This document shows positions 10,601-20,260 of a stretch of 64,000 nt of DNA, one piece after another (positions within the stretch are counted from its first letter, which is position 1; every line of letters starts with the position of its first letter). This DNA comes from Aradus depressus. Taxonomy: Eukaryota; Arthropoda; Insecta; Hemiptera; Aradidae. The position numbers and the translations under genes are program-made. Location of the stretch: contig OY759217.1 of assembly GCA_963662175.1 (NCBI GenBank), forward strand, positions 50,320,108 through 50,384,107, given 5' to 3'. The notes below the pieces were generated by a model. That model saw nothing but the letters and a program-made list of their open reading frames with translations, was not told where the DNA came from and did not search any database.

Positions 10601-13194
10601 CTCCTCTTCGCCTCCGTCTTCGGGTTCACGGCTGCGGCTTATGTTGGCCTCACCTCTGTCATTCTTGTCGACCTCTTGACTATTACAGTATATGTTGTTT
10701 GTTCCAGGTACAGCCCTGAGTGCTTTCTGTACAGACATGGCATCCTACCTCCTCTTCGCCTCCGTCTTCGGGTTCACGGCTGCGGCTTATGTTGGCCTCA
10801 CCTCTGTCATTCTTGTCGACCTCTCGACTATTACAGTATATGTTGTTTGTTCCAGGAACAGCCCTGAGTGCCTTTTGTACAGACATGGCATCCTACCTGC
10901 TCTTCGCCTCCGTCTTCGGGTTCACGGCTGGAGCTTATGTTGGCCTCACCTCTGTCATTCTTGTCGACCTCTCGACTATTACACTATATGTTGTTTGTTC
11001 CAGGTACAGCCCTGAGTGCCTTCTGTACAGACATGGCATCCTACCTCCTCTTCGCCTCCGTCTTCGGGTTCACGGCTGCGGCTTATGTTGGCCTCACCTC
11101 TGTCATTCTTGTCGACCTCTCGACTATTACAGTATATGTTGTTTGTTCCAGGAACAGCCCTGAGTGCCTTTTGTACAGACATGGCATCCTACCTCCTCTT
11201 CGCCTCCGTCTTCGGGTTCACGGCTGGAGCTTATGTTGGCCTCCCCTCTGTCGTTCTTGTCGACCTCTCGACTATTACAATATATGTCGTTTGTTCCAGG
11301 TACAGCCCTGAGTGCCTTTTGTACAGACATGGCATCCTACCTCCTCTTCGCCTCCGTCTTCGGGTTCACGGCTGGAGCTTATGTTGGCCTCCCCTCTGTC
11401 GTTCTTGTCAACCTCTCGACTATTACAGTATATGTCGTTTGTTCCAGGAACAGCCCTGAGTGCCTTTTGTACAGACATGGCATCCTACCTCCTCTTCGCC
11501 TCCGTCTTCCGGTTCACGGCTGGAGCTTATGTTGGCCTCCCCTCTGTCGTTCTTGTCGACCTCTCGACTATTACAATATATGTCGTTTGTTCCAGGAACA
11601 GCCCTGAGTGCCTTCTGTACAGACATGGCATCCTACCTGCTCTTCGCCTCCGTCTTCGGGTTCACGGCAGGGGCTTATGTTGGCCTCCCCTCTGTCATTC
11701 TTGTCGACCTCTCGACTATTACAGCTGTATGCTGTTTGTTCCAGGTACAGCCCTGAGTGCCTTTTGTACAGACATGGCATCCTACCTCCTCTTCGCCTCC
11801 GTCTTCGGGTTCACGGCTGGGGCTTATGTTGGCCTCACCTCTGTCATTCTTGTCGACCTCTCGACTATTACAGTATATGTTGTTTGTTCCAGGTACAGCC
11901 CTGAGTGCCTTCTGTACAGACATGGCATCCTACCTCCTCTTTGCCTCCGTCTTCGGGTTCACGGCTGGGGCTTATGTTGGCCTCACCTCTGTCATTCTTG
12001 TCGACCTCTCGACTATTACAGCTGTATGTTGTTTGTTCCAGGTACAGCCCTGAGTGCCTTCTGTACAGACATGGCATCCTACCTCCTCTTCGCCTCCGTC
12101 TTCGGCTTCACGGCTGGGGCTTATGTTGGCCTCACTTCTGTCATTCTTGTCGACCTCTTGGGTCTGGACAAACTGACCAATGCCTTCGGCCTTCTTCTTC
12201 TCTTCCAGGGTATAGCATCTCTCGTTGGACCTCCCATTACAGGTGACTCACCCCAATCATATTTACAATTTTTAGTTCTTCAGGTTCACCATGTATAGAG
12301 GAAGTTATGTAATCTGTCAAAAATTAGAATTTCATGTTTTCCGACCTCTAGATTCCAGTTATGAAGAAACAAAAATCTGCGTCTGTGAACACGATTAACT
12401 TCTTATAGAATGAATGTATCAATATGAAATTTTATTTGTGAATTCAGAACTCTAACGACAACACCTATTGTTTTTCAGCCAAATCGATCAAAAGGGGTTA
12501 GGGGGAGGCTTGACATAAATGCTTTATTAACTGCCGATAAAATGAATGTATGGGGCGCCGGTAGCTCAGTGGTATGCGTGCTTGACTTCTGAGCTCAAGG
12601 TTGTGGGTTCGTAGCCCGACCGAGGCCCTTAGTTTATTTTATCTGGGAGGTAAAATAAACTTAAGCATGCCGTCCTTCGGATGGGACGTTAAGCGATGGT
12701 CCCGAGCCTGTACGATGTCAGGTACTCGTTAAAGACCCCTACCCTAGATGAATAAAAATTTAGGGTAGGCAAAATTTAGGACTCCCACAGTAGAGTCGGG
12801 CTCATGTCCACCAGAGTGACGAAAGAGCGCTCTGGTAGTAGGCGATATGACCTCGTAGTTAAAGCCCGGGCATGAGTCATAAAAACCTAAACCTAAATGA
12901 ATGTATCGACACAAAATTTTATATATTTCATATGTGAATTAAAAACTTCATAAAGAATCGCTCTTGGAGTGATTCACCGACGTTTTTTTTTCTTCTTCTT
13001 ATTTTTTTTTCTCATAAAAAATTTGTGTTGCAGGTTGGCTGTACGATGCAACACACTCCTACGTTGCCGGTTTCGGTTTTGCTGGTTTTATGATCTTCCT
13101 GAGTGGCATCATGTTGGTTGCTGTACCGCCAATGCGAAAATGCCTTGCGAAAAAGGAGGAGGAGCGAAAAGAGGGTATCGTTTCGAACAGCTAA
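4621..13194 (+). CDS. SLC16-type monocarboxylate transporter, 3' four exons
   Basis: Coding exons are 4621-4864, 8264-8429, 12042-12242 and 13034-13194 (TAA); phases join exactly (3' codon base, 0, 1, 1) and give 256 residues. The first exon holds the variable cytoplasmic loop, then TM7 (DPIFIVFTLSNFF to NVPYVYIV). The second holds TM8 with GRIVLGYFSD; the third TM9-10 ending LVGPPITG; the fourth TM11-12 and a short lysine/glutamate-rich tail. The order and the 'LVGPP.G...DATH.Y' block match the C-terminal half of MCT-family proton-linked or facilitative carriers of the plasma membrane. In TM8 the Arg of the classical Asp/Arg pair is present but the Asp position reads Asn, so lactate specificity should not be assumed. 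TM1-6 exons are not visible. Intron 2 ends in ten decoy copies of the exon 3 acceptor (10528-12041). A possible polyadenylation AATAAA lies near 13375. Confidence 0.93.
4865..5329. other. Transporter intron, start
   Basis: AT-rich intron sequence plus a GC-richer block at about 5098-5190 ('ggaggacccaaccgatcgct') of unknown origin. No gene seen. Confidence 0.5.
5330..6010 (+). repeat. Dispersed 'gccgatgtaatgaatgt' repeat, long copy
   Basis: Two neighbouring stretches share 'ccaaattggccgaaggaaag', 'aacacaaatagcctaataac' and 'gccgatgtaatgaatgtcta'. The left half carries 'cgttcattctatcgggagtt', the family's inverted phrase. No coding potential. Confidence 0.6.
6011..6500. other. Transporter intron, no gene seen
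   Basis: AT-rich intronic sequence. The hydrophobic frame at 6219-6428 is a low-complexity artefact without splice context. Confidence 0.45.
6502..6788 (-). repeat. tRNA-derived SINE, diverged
   Basis: Full order of SINE blocks on the minus strand, from the head (RC of 'gagctaccggagcgctc') to the tail at about 6505. It is diverged, with a mutated B box, so an older copy. Confidence 0.85.
6885..7112 (+). repeat. tRNA-derived SINE, 5'-truncated
   Basis: Begins near 'gaacgaggtccttaaatg' just after the B box and ends 'cgggcatgaatcataataact'. Truncation of the head is typical of incomplete reverse transcription. Confidence 0.85.
7370..8200 (-). repeat. Dispersed 'gccgatgtaatgaatgt' repeat cluster
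   Basis: Inverted phrases 'gatacattcattacattggc' (about 7484) and 'gatacattcattctatcggg' (about 7763), then plus-sense 'actgccgatacaatgaatg' (about 8046). Several family copies are tiled in both orientations. Confidence 0.6.
8440..8540 (+). repeat. Short dispersed repeat ('aaccataacatggtaatagg')
   Basis: A block starting with ATT/AAC microsatellite and continuing 'aaccataacatggtaatagg' then 'atacgtcata'. Related blocks are at 13757-13830, 33570-33635 and 40655-40725. It resembles a short retroelement 3' end, but no source element is visible. Confidence 0.55.
8595..8625. mobile_element. Isolated MITE end
   Basis: CAGGACTTTCTTATACCAAC preceded by TTA, identical to the inverted right end of the element at 3360-3592. 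No matching second end was found nearby. Confidence 0.55.
8676..8745 (-). repeat. SINE tail fragment
   Basis: Only the 3' part ('ctcatgtccggactttaact' through 'ctactaccagaacgctct') is present. Confidence 0.75.
9045..9095 (+). repeat. SINE core fragment
   Basis: 'ctggctgaggaccttaggtt' followed by 'gggaggtaaaaataagcac' corresponds to the SINE block just after the tRNA head. Short and diverged. Confidence 0.5.
9282..10262 (+). repeat. SINE split by a MITE insertion
   Basis: The SINE runs 9282-9542 (from the B box to 'ttgtagttaa') and resumes at 10238 ('taagcccgggcacgagtcat'). The interruption is the TIR element at 9543-10237. Removing it with one TAA rebuilds the normal SINE tail order. Confidence 0.9.
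9543..10237. mobile_element. MITE with 31-bp TIRs and TAA target duplication
   Basis: The ends are inverted repeats: GGGGGCGTTCAAGTATTACG... and GAGGGCGTTCAAGTATTACG..., extending about 31 bp with one mismatch. TAA is at 9540-9542 and 10238-10240. At 695 bp with no transposase it is non-autonomous. A 3-bp T-A-A target suits PIF/Harbinger-type elements (inference). Just inside the TIRs, C-rich blocks containing 'cgtaacgttt' occur at both ends in the same orientation, an unusual subterminal direct repeat. Confidence 0.88.
10528..12160 (+). repeat. 148-bp tandem array of splice acceptor plus exon 5' part, 11 copies
   Basis: Each unit holds about 30 bp of intron tail ending TTTGTTCCAG and about 118 bp of transporter exon 3 ('...CCCTGAGTGCC...GTCGACCTC'). 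Exon starts fall at 10560, 10708, 10856, 11004, 11152, 11300, 11448, 11596, 11745, 11893 and 12042; the spacing is 148 bp, twice 149. Only the last copy continues into the rest of the exon and its donor. The junction joins exon '...CTCTTG' to intron 'TTGACTATTACAG', sharing TTG. Overlapping reading frames through the array are by-products. Use of an upstream acceptor shifts frame (148 is not a multiple of 3). Confidence 0.97.
12290..12551 (+). repeat. Dispersed 'gccgatgtaatgaatgt' repeat, SINE target
   Basis: 'ctgccgataaaatgaatgta' at the right end is split from its continuation at 12896 by a SINE insertion, which dates the repeat as older than the SINE. Confidence 0.65.
12552..12895 (+). repeat. 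Full-length tRNA-derived SINE with 11-bp target duplication
   Basis: The best reference copy in the window. The head GGGCGCCGGTAGCTCAGTGG contains an A box (TAGCTCAGTGG). The B box GGTTCGTAGCC lies about 45 bp on. Then come 'tttatctgggaggtaaaata', 'ccgtccttcggatgggacgt', 'agcgatggtcccgagcctgt', 'agtagagtcgggctcatgtc', 'gacgaaagagcgctctggta' and the tail 'gcccgggcatgagtcat', ending in CCTAAACCTAA. The flanks AATGAATGTAT at 12541-12551 and 12896-12906 are identical. RNA polymerase III would transcribe it from the internal promoter. Confidence 0.95.
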
Positions 13195-13487
13195 CGATCG
13201 CTCATCAGTATCTCTGATACGGTCCAGTCTTACTCATCAATGCCTTCCATTAACATCTCTTCATTTGGATTCAGCGAGTCCAAACTTTATCTGACTTATC
13301 CTTACAAAGGTGGCGACCTGAAAATTGCCACATTACGTCATTAACGATAGTTCCAAAAAAAAAAAAGTGTCTAAAATAAAAGAAAAACTGTACTCGGAAG
13401 GGGAAGAGCAACTATATGACGTAGGCCGAGCCGCAATGAGTGATGTTACCTGACCATCCTCATGGAAGAGAGTCTCACACTCGATAG

Positions 13488-13748
13488 CAGGGCCGGCGGA
13501 ACATGAAAATGGCGCCCGGCCAATACTCAAATTGGCGCCCTCAAAAAGTGACTTTTTTTTAGAGTAGCATTTTTTCAAGTATTAAATTCTACATATAATG
13601 TAATTTTATTTGATTTTAATTTTAAACTTTAAATATTTTATTATTAATTTTAATATAAATTTTATAACTTTTTTGAACACTTTTACAAATTATCTAATAT
13701 TTTATACATAATCGGTGCCCGGACTTTAGCCCGCTTCGCCCGGCCCTG
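13488..13748. mobile_element. hAT-type MITE, 261 bp
   Basis: Ends CAGGGCCGG and CCGGCCCTG are inverted. The 8-bp flanks CTCGATAG (13480-13487) and CTGGATAG (13749-13756) differ at one base, the 8-bp duplication expected of hAT. No coding sequence. Confidence 0.8.
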
Positions 13749-13756
13749 CTGGATAG

Positions 13757-14117
13757 TAATAATAATATTCATTTTCCATTAAACCGTAACTTAATAATTA
13801 GATACGTCGCTAATGTACAGTTTTGTTCTTCAAAATAGCTTATAAATTATGTACATTAGCCGATATTAAATCATAGAATGCGGACACTTATGAGATGAAT
13901 AATAATAATTATTATAAAAATAAAATAAATAAATAATATAAAATTTCTAATATATAAAATAGATACTATTTTTATTAAATGTTTAATTATAAATAATGTA
14001 TATTTATATTTCTTTAAGAGAAGCCTTCTTTCACAACGATATTTCCTCAGGTCACATAGAGCGGAATATAATATATATCTATATATTTCGCTATATATAC
14101 ATATTATATTTGGATAT
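13757..14117. other. AT-rich intergenic, no gene seen
   Basis: Starts with a short dispersed repeat block ('taataataatattcatttt'), then very AT-rich sequence with TA microsatellite-like runs near 14070-14105. Confidence 0.5.
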
Positions 14118-14667
14118 TGTAACGGTTTGTAATTAGGAGTAACTGAATAATAATGAATAAAAAATAAAAATAAAAATATATTAATTATCAAGAGGGCTTC
14201 GGCTTGAGGGGAGAGGAGAGAGCTGGTTTGGCGGAACTGTTAACGTCTGTCTGTCCCGGAGTGTGCATGTCTGTCTGTCTGTCCCGGAGTGTGCATGTCT
14301 GTCTGTCCCGGAGTGTGCATGTCTGTCTGTCTGTCCCGGAGTGTGCATGTCTGTCTGACTGTCCAGGAAGTGGATCTTTCCCCATCTGCACAAATGTCTG
14401 TCCCCGTTCAGCGGTCGGTTGAGCCTGAAACAAGGAGTCCTCAAAAGAAGATGAGGAGAACATCTGTTCCAGGGATGCGCGAATGACCACCGTACCAGGC
14501 GAGTCTAGGGACAACATCGACGCACGTGATCCACAATCCGACAGCCCAGACCAAAGTACAAGTAAAAAAAATGTTTTTATAGTATAATATAAAAAATAAT
14601 CAGATATAAAAATCTTTGAATTGTCACCATAAATTTTCTAAGATCCACCACTAAAGAACATGCACAA
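14118..14667 (+). mobile_element. LTR of an LTR retrotransposon, followed by a tRNA-Lys-type primer site
   Basis: Begins TGTAACGG and ends ...GCACA just before TGGCGCCCAACGTGGGG (14669-14685), which matches the standard primer-binding site complementary to a tRNA-Lys 3' end. The TG...CA ends and PBS position define an LTR of about 549 bp. An internal 20-24 bp tandem ('tctgtctgtcccggagtgtg') spans about 14241-14366, with four or five copies. No internal genes follow; the interior ends within about 160 bp. Confidence 0.75.
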
Positions 14668-14834
14668 ATGGCGCCCAACGTGGGGTTTGTGGTCCTTCTA
14701 ATTTAGGGGTACTTTTAAATTTGACATTGACAATTGAAAGAATTTTTTTATATAATAATTTTTTATTATTATTATTATGATACAAAAAATATGTTATTTA
14801 TTTGGTATGGGCTGTCCTACTTCCTTCCAAATCG

Positions 14835-15130
14835 AGGTGTGGATCACGTGCGTCGATGTTTTTCCCAGATTCACCTGGAACGGTGGTGATTCGCGCATGG
14901 AACAGTTGTTCTGCTGATCATCTTTTGATGTCTCCTTGTTTCTACGACTGAACAGGGACACACTTCTGTGTGAATGGGGGAAAGATCCACTTCCTGGACC
15001 TGGCTAGATAAGCTTTCTCCCCTCCGTTCATGTGAAGACTTCTCGAGACTTCATTACTAAATTATTACTTGTTTTATTTTTTTTATTTAAAATTATTTAG
15101 GTTCCCCTAATTACAGACCGTTCTATAAAT
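14835..15130 (-). mobile_element. Partial LTR in inverted orientation
   Basis: The reverse complement aligns with the LTR at 14118: shared 'gtccaggaagtggatctttc', 'gcgcgaat', 'catcgacgcacgtgatccac' and the start block 'ctgtaattagg'. The last roughly 130 bp of the LTR are missing. With the left LTR it forms a fold-back of about 1 kb. Confidence 0.75.
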
Positions 15131-15430
15131 TAACAAATAACAAAAGAGTAATTAGGATATAACTTATGGGATATTGGTGGAGGAGCTCTGATAGAGGACG
15201 CAGTGCTCGAGCGTATTGATACAAATGCTCAGCGTCATTTATGGGGTTTTTGAGTTCAATATGGCCGTTTAATTGTGAATTTCAAATTGTGATATAATGA
15301 AAATGAATAAAGTGTGGTTTTATCAGTAAGACATAATTTTTTTTTTAATCCAATGTAATTATTGACTGTTGTGGTACAAATGTTGCTGTTATTTGCAAAT
15401 GTACAATCTTTTATTGAAACAAAACGTAAT
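15131..15430. other. Intergenic, no gene seen
   Basis: AT-rich sequence with no recognised exon or repeat. Confidence 0.5.
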
Positions 15431-15433
15431 TAA

Positions 15434-15625
15434 AGTTTGGGATGGATCGTTAAGGGATGGTTCCGAGCCTGTACGATGTCAGGTACTTGGTAAAGCCACT
15501 GCCCTAGGTGAATAAAAAATGTAGGACTCTTCGGGCTCATGTTCACCAGAGTGACGAAAGAGCGCTCTGGTAGTAGGCGATGTAACCTCTTTGTTAAAAA
15601 CCGGGCTTGAGTCATAATAACTAAC
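15434..15625 (+). repeat. tRNA-derived SINE, 5'-truncated
   Basis: Begins near 'gggatggatcgttaagggat' and ends 'cgggcttgagtcataataac'. The head is absent. Confidence 0.85.
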
Positions 15626-15773
15626 TACATTCGGTTCGTACATTGCTTGGTTATTAGGAAGTTCAAAATGTCATCACCGTTTCATTATTTCAGTCACTAA
15701 CTCTACAAGAAGCAGTTTCGTTCCAGTCTGATTCGTACATAGGAGACATTTAGAAAAAATAACTTCAAATATA

Positions 15774-15810
15774 CACCCCCCCCCCCCCCCCCCCCCCACC
15801 CCCACCCCCC
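15774..15810. repeat. Poly-C tract
   Basis: An almost pure run of C with a few A. Similar runs occur at 21906-21927, 38160-38182 and 55388-55403. Length is likely unstable and prone to assembly error. Confidence 0.95.
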
Positions 15811-16640
15811 CACATTACCTATTATAATAAAATTTAACAGAAAAACAAAAAAAAAATCATTGCTTGAGTAATAGTGGAATTGAAACATCATATTTTTAAA
15901 CTTAGTAACAATGTTGTGTCTTCATTAAAATCTCACCAAGAAGTGTACAAATGAAAATATAATTAATACAAAATTTCGAATGGGAAATATTCCGAAATTT
16001 AGATGATAATGGAGCTGACCTTGGAAATATAGTTGCTCTTTTCTAGCCTATTTTATCTATTGATAAGATATAACGTTATTAGGAAAGTTGCTATTTTTGT
16101 ATGTACTTATATCACAAGTAGATAATATTGTAATTATATAAATGTATTCATTATTTGTGTACAAAATTTGCATCTTATTTAAGAAAATAATTGTTAAATT
16201 GTTTCAAAATTATTTCCATTTATTGTTTTTTTTTAATTGTTAAAATTAAATTTAAAATCAAGTCAGAGCGATTACAATAGAAGGTTATTTCTGAATTTTC
16301 TACGCATTGTTTTAATTCTTGTCTTAATATCATTTGATTAATATATGTATATAATTGATTGTTCGTTATAATAATGATTGATGAGTTTCTTGTACTTAAT
16401 AACAATATAATTTGTATAATGTGTTACTCTTTTCGAAAAGCGAATGAGTAAAAAAAGGTTTGAGACATTCCAGAAACCTATCAATGGAAGAAAGGTCCAC
16501 TGTATCGATACTTCTATTGGCTCAGTTTGAGCATTAGCACAAGACTGTTATTCTGACTGAGGTACCTTCGTCGAAAAAATATGTTTTGCATTTAGTTTTT
16601 TACCCTTTTTTTTTTAATTTTTAAAATTTAGCTATTATTT
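15811..16640. other. AT-rich intergenic, no gene seen
   Basis: No coding exon, tRNA or recognised repeat. Confidence 0.5.
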
Positions 16641-16879
16641 ATTCGGAAATCAAATTGGCAAAGAGTGGCGAGTCCAAGGCGTATACTAGTTGGTCTGTTA
16701 GCCTCCCACTCACCGTCGCTATAGTCATCCAAAAAAAAGGTGTATCCTCGGCATAAACAGAAATTTTGCTTGTCACACAGCTTGCGATAAATAATTCTAA
16801 AGATATTTTGTTAATTTCGGTAATTTTGAAGAGTGTTGTGTCCTCCATTTCCTTTTCGGATGCCACATGGCCTTGGTTC

Positions 16880-17200
16880 ATATTTTATAGAAGTCTTTCT
16901 TGTAGAATGACGATGTGTCACATACTCCCGCGGCCTACATCGAAACTACTCTTTCGCCATCATTTTCTTGACCAGCGTTGTAAGGATTCTGCATATAAAA
17001 TTTCATAAAAATCCGATCAACCGTTAAAAAATTGTCTCTCATTTTATGTCCCCCCTCCCCCCACCATTCCGTTCAAAATTTTGCAATGCTTCATTGCCTA
17101 TTTTTTGAACTGCGCCTAGAATTATAAGAAATTTCATGAAAAAATCCGATCAACCGTTGAAAAGCGCTAGCACTCATTTATACTAATATGATATAGTCTT
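16880..17200 (+). repeat. Dispersed repeat with 'aaatccgatcaaccgtt' modules
   Basis: Two related modules, each with 'atttcat' then 'aaaatccgatcaaccgttga/aa' followed by a C-rich block ('ccccctccccccaccattcc') and 'cgttcaaaattttg'. The same modules make up the tandem block at 38040-38700. Confidence 0.65.
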
Positions 17201-18300
17201 ATATAGAGTAAAACAGTTACTATGTATATAGTTTTCTATTTTCGAATAATATTTCAAAAATCCTATATTTATTTTACTTTATATATATTCTTCGTTAGAC
17301 TTCATGTTATTATGTTCCGTTTTTTTAAGTGAATGACAGGGTTTATAGTTGTAGACAATTATTATTGTTAGAATGTTTATATGTTATTTTTGTCTATTCC
17401 TTTTTTTTCTAGAATGGAAGTTTTGAAACTCCGTCAAATTCAAAAACTTTTTATGGAACTTTCTTTAATTTAATTATAGTTATATTCATTTGTAATTTTA
17501 TTTTCTTCCCATTATATTGGGTAAGCTTCAAGACTGTCTTTAATATACCTAATTGTATAATAATTAGGAAAAAAAAATGTACATAAAAAAATTGCTAATC
17601 TGTTATATATATACTACAGAAGATTATGATAATGAGCTGATGTATGATTTTCAAGGGTTGACAGATGAAGATTGAGAGGTGAACAGACCCTGTTTTATAG
17701 AGGCAGATATCGCCATCTTTGTTCAATTCGCCAATCAGATCGTCTCCTCTCCTGAAGCTCTCAACTCTTGAAACGTTTCTATAGTTGCTTTTCATTCAAC
17801 TGAGACTTTTCAAATTTGTCAATTGTAATGCTCTATCTAAATATATATATTATTTTATTTTTTGAATATATCATATTTCTTAAAATGTTTTCCTAGTATA
17901 ATAATGCACATACATAAATCCTCTGCTGTTTTAGAATGAATGTTGCTTTTTAGTGAATTGTCTGCAATAATAATTGTAGTTTTTAAAGATGGGATCGATC
18001 TATCATTGCGATATTCCAAGTTAATTCAGCTTCTGAAATGATTTGAGAAAGCTAAAGTTCAGAAGTAATTCTCAATTAAATAAATAATGAATGTCTCTAA
18101 ATGAGATGGATACACTATTTTTGTGTTTTTACAGATTTTTGGATATTTTTATCAAAAAAAAAAGGATTGGCAACTATTTTGCACATCCTTAATGGTCGTA
18201 TTCCTAGGAATCATTCTTACATAAATATATAGGATCGTGAAAACCAAGGAAATTGATATTTTACTTAAAAATTAAATTTTACAGTTCTCTCATGCTTTCC
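17201..18300. other. Intergenic, no gene seen
   Basis: AT-rich. Nothing recognised on either strand. Confidence 0.45.
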
Positions 18301-18304
18301 CAAT

Positions 18305-18545
18305 GTGCTGAAGATCTCGGCTTCAACCTGGCCAAAGCTCTAAAGTTTTTCTTATCTACTAAGAAAAAAGAAAACGTTTAACATGCCTTCGGTGGGTGGA
18401 AATATGTAAATTGGTGGCCCCGGACCTGTGCAGTGTCAGGTAATGGTTGAAGACCTCATTAAATCTGGGTAGACAACATTCAAGATATGGCAGAGTGGGG
18501 ATCATGCCCGCCAGAGCCCTCTGGTTGTAGGCTATATAGCTATAT
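18305..18545 (+). repeat. Highly diverged SINE
   Basis: Keeps the order of the SINE blocks: 'cttatctactaag', 'catgccttcggtgggtgg', 'gtggccccggacctgtgcag', 'cgccagagccctctggttgt' and 'aggctatata'. Many substitutions make it one of the oldest copies. Confidence 0.7.
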
Positions 18546-18715
18546 AACGTTTATAGTCAATGCTGCTGTAAATTCAATTATTTTCTTAATATGTATATGT
18601 ATCATATATGTATATGTATAGTCTCTTCATGAAAAGTATCTTCAAGTGCACTTGTAAAATTATTAATAAATGTGTAGATGAGTTGAAAAGTTTTTATTAA
18701 AAATGAATTATACCA

Positions 18716-20260
18716 GGTTCATTCCATGTCAAATCAACTAATTTTTATACGACGATCCTTGGGATTTTCATTATTTTTTGTACGTAAGTTCGACCCGGCA
18801 AGAATACAAACAGTGCAAATTTCCTAGTTTTGTTGTTGAATCGTTTCGGAGATAAGCAGCTAGCTTTGTAAAGAAGCGAAAAGCTCAACATTGATCCTAT
18901 TTTTGAAGTTTCAGAAAGCTCCAACTCAGTACGGTGAAGCTCATTTTACAGCACTTGAATTAGGCTTTAATTTGATGCACTTGAACGAAAACATTTTCTT
19001 CAATAGTCGTTTTTCAAAAAGAATTTCGAAATTCTGTCATTTGATTAACACAAAAAAAATTTTTTTTTTTTGATCATGTGGTCATTCCTCTTTTCTGAAC
19101 ATGGGATAAAAATATTTTGAAATGGGAAATATAATGATACACATTTTTGTCAGCAATGTGCTATAGCTCCCCCCTTTTTGACGTCCCTTAGAAAAATAAA
19201 ATTAGTCCAATTGAAGAATTTCATGCAGAATATTCCTTGGAAACGCTTCTTACTTTCAAAAAAAATTATATATATGCAGTGTTTCCTTCAGAAAATTAGA
19301 ACATATTTATTATTGCCATTTTGTTTCAATAGGTCTAATTCTGTTTTATAAACAGTTGAAAAGTTAGCTTCATAAATTCTGTTAATTGTTCGAAAATTAA
19401 ACGAATATCGATTTCCGAGTTATACAGCTTGAAGTGAATTATATTTAATTGCAATACAAAAGCGTTATGATATTGCATAGACTTAGTTATGCCCTAAGTT
19501 TATTTTATCTGAGAGATTAAGCAAGCCGTCCTTCGGATCGGACGTTAAGCGATGGTCCCGAGCCTGTATGATGTCAGGTACTCGTTGAAGATCCCTACCC
19601 TAGGTATATAAAAATTTAGGGTAGGCAAAATGTTGGACTTCCGTAATAGAGTCCACCAGAGTGAAGAAAGAGCGCTCTGGTAGTAGGCGATATGACCTCG
19701 TAGTTAAAGCCTGGACGTCAATCATAATAACTAACTATTGCTTAGATATTATTTTGGTTTAAAATCGTTGCATCTGCGAAAGACTAACGTTTTATCCAAT
19801 GCAACTTGCGGAACCAGAAAACGCTTGTGAGGAGCCACTGAACGGGAAATGCTGAGAAAAATGTGATAAAATAATCTGCCTTATTATTAATAAAACTGAA
19901 GGCAAGGCTAGACGCACATTTGTAGTTTCTCTATATTAAATATTTCAAACAATTTTCAAACCGAACCAATTTTTATCCTATTTCTATCTCAAACTGTAAG
20001 TTTTGAGAGTTAGAGACATTACTATAACAAATGTTATTTGAAAAAAAAATTAGAATTTTCGTTATTGCAAAAAAAATATTGCGAAATTCTTTGGGAAATC
20101 GACTATTTAACAAATGTTATCGTGTAGTACATCAAATCATCAATAATACACCCAATTTTGAGCTTTTTATATTGTCACTATGCATTACTCATTGAAAATC
20201 ATAAACATTTTGAGGGCCAATACTGGAACATTCGTTTATTTGACATGGAGTGGCCCAATG
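18716..20260. mobile_element. About 1.5-kb element with imperfect TIRs, carrying a SINE
   Basis: The left end 'ggttcattccatgtcaaatc' is matched by the inverted right end 'gggccactccatgtcaaata' (about 20237-20256); the shared core is CCATGTCAAAT.AA. The right third (19740-20205) is duplicated, inverted, at 1-450, with a SINE at the same junction. A similar end ('ttgatttgacatagaataac') lies at about 46167. No transposase frame is visible. Confidence 0.55.
19490..19735 (+). repeat. tRNA-derived SINE, head missing
   Basis: Begins 'gccctaagtttattttatct' and ends 'caatcataataactaac'. It lies inside the 18716-20260 element. Confidence 0.85.

Noticed and set aside
11312..12298. 328-codon open frame across the 148-bp array
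   Set aside because: It reads through intron tails and in a shifted frame; the array of exon edges explains it. Only the last unit is coding.
12552..12625. tRNA gene at the SINE head
   Set aside because: A and B boxes are present but the cloverleaf does not close and the same head recurs with a constant non-tRNA body; it is a SINE promoter.
14181..14517. Repetitive small proteins on both strands (CPGVCMSVC and HTPGQTDRH repeats)
   Set aside because: They are translations of the tandem repeat inside the LTR.
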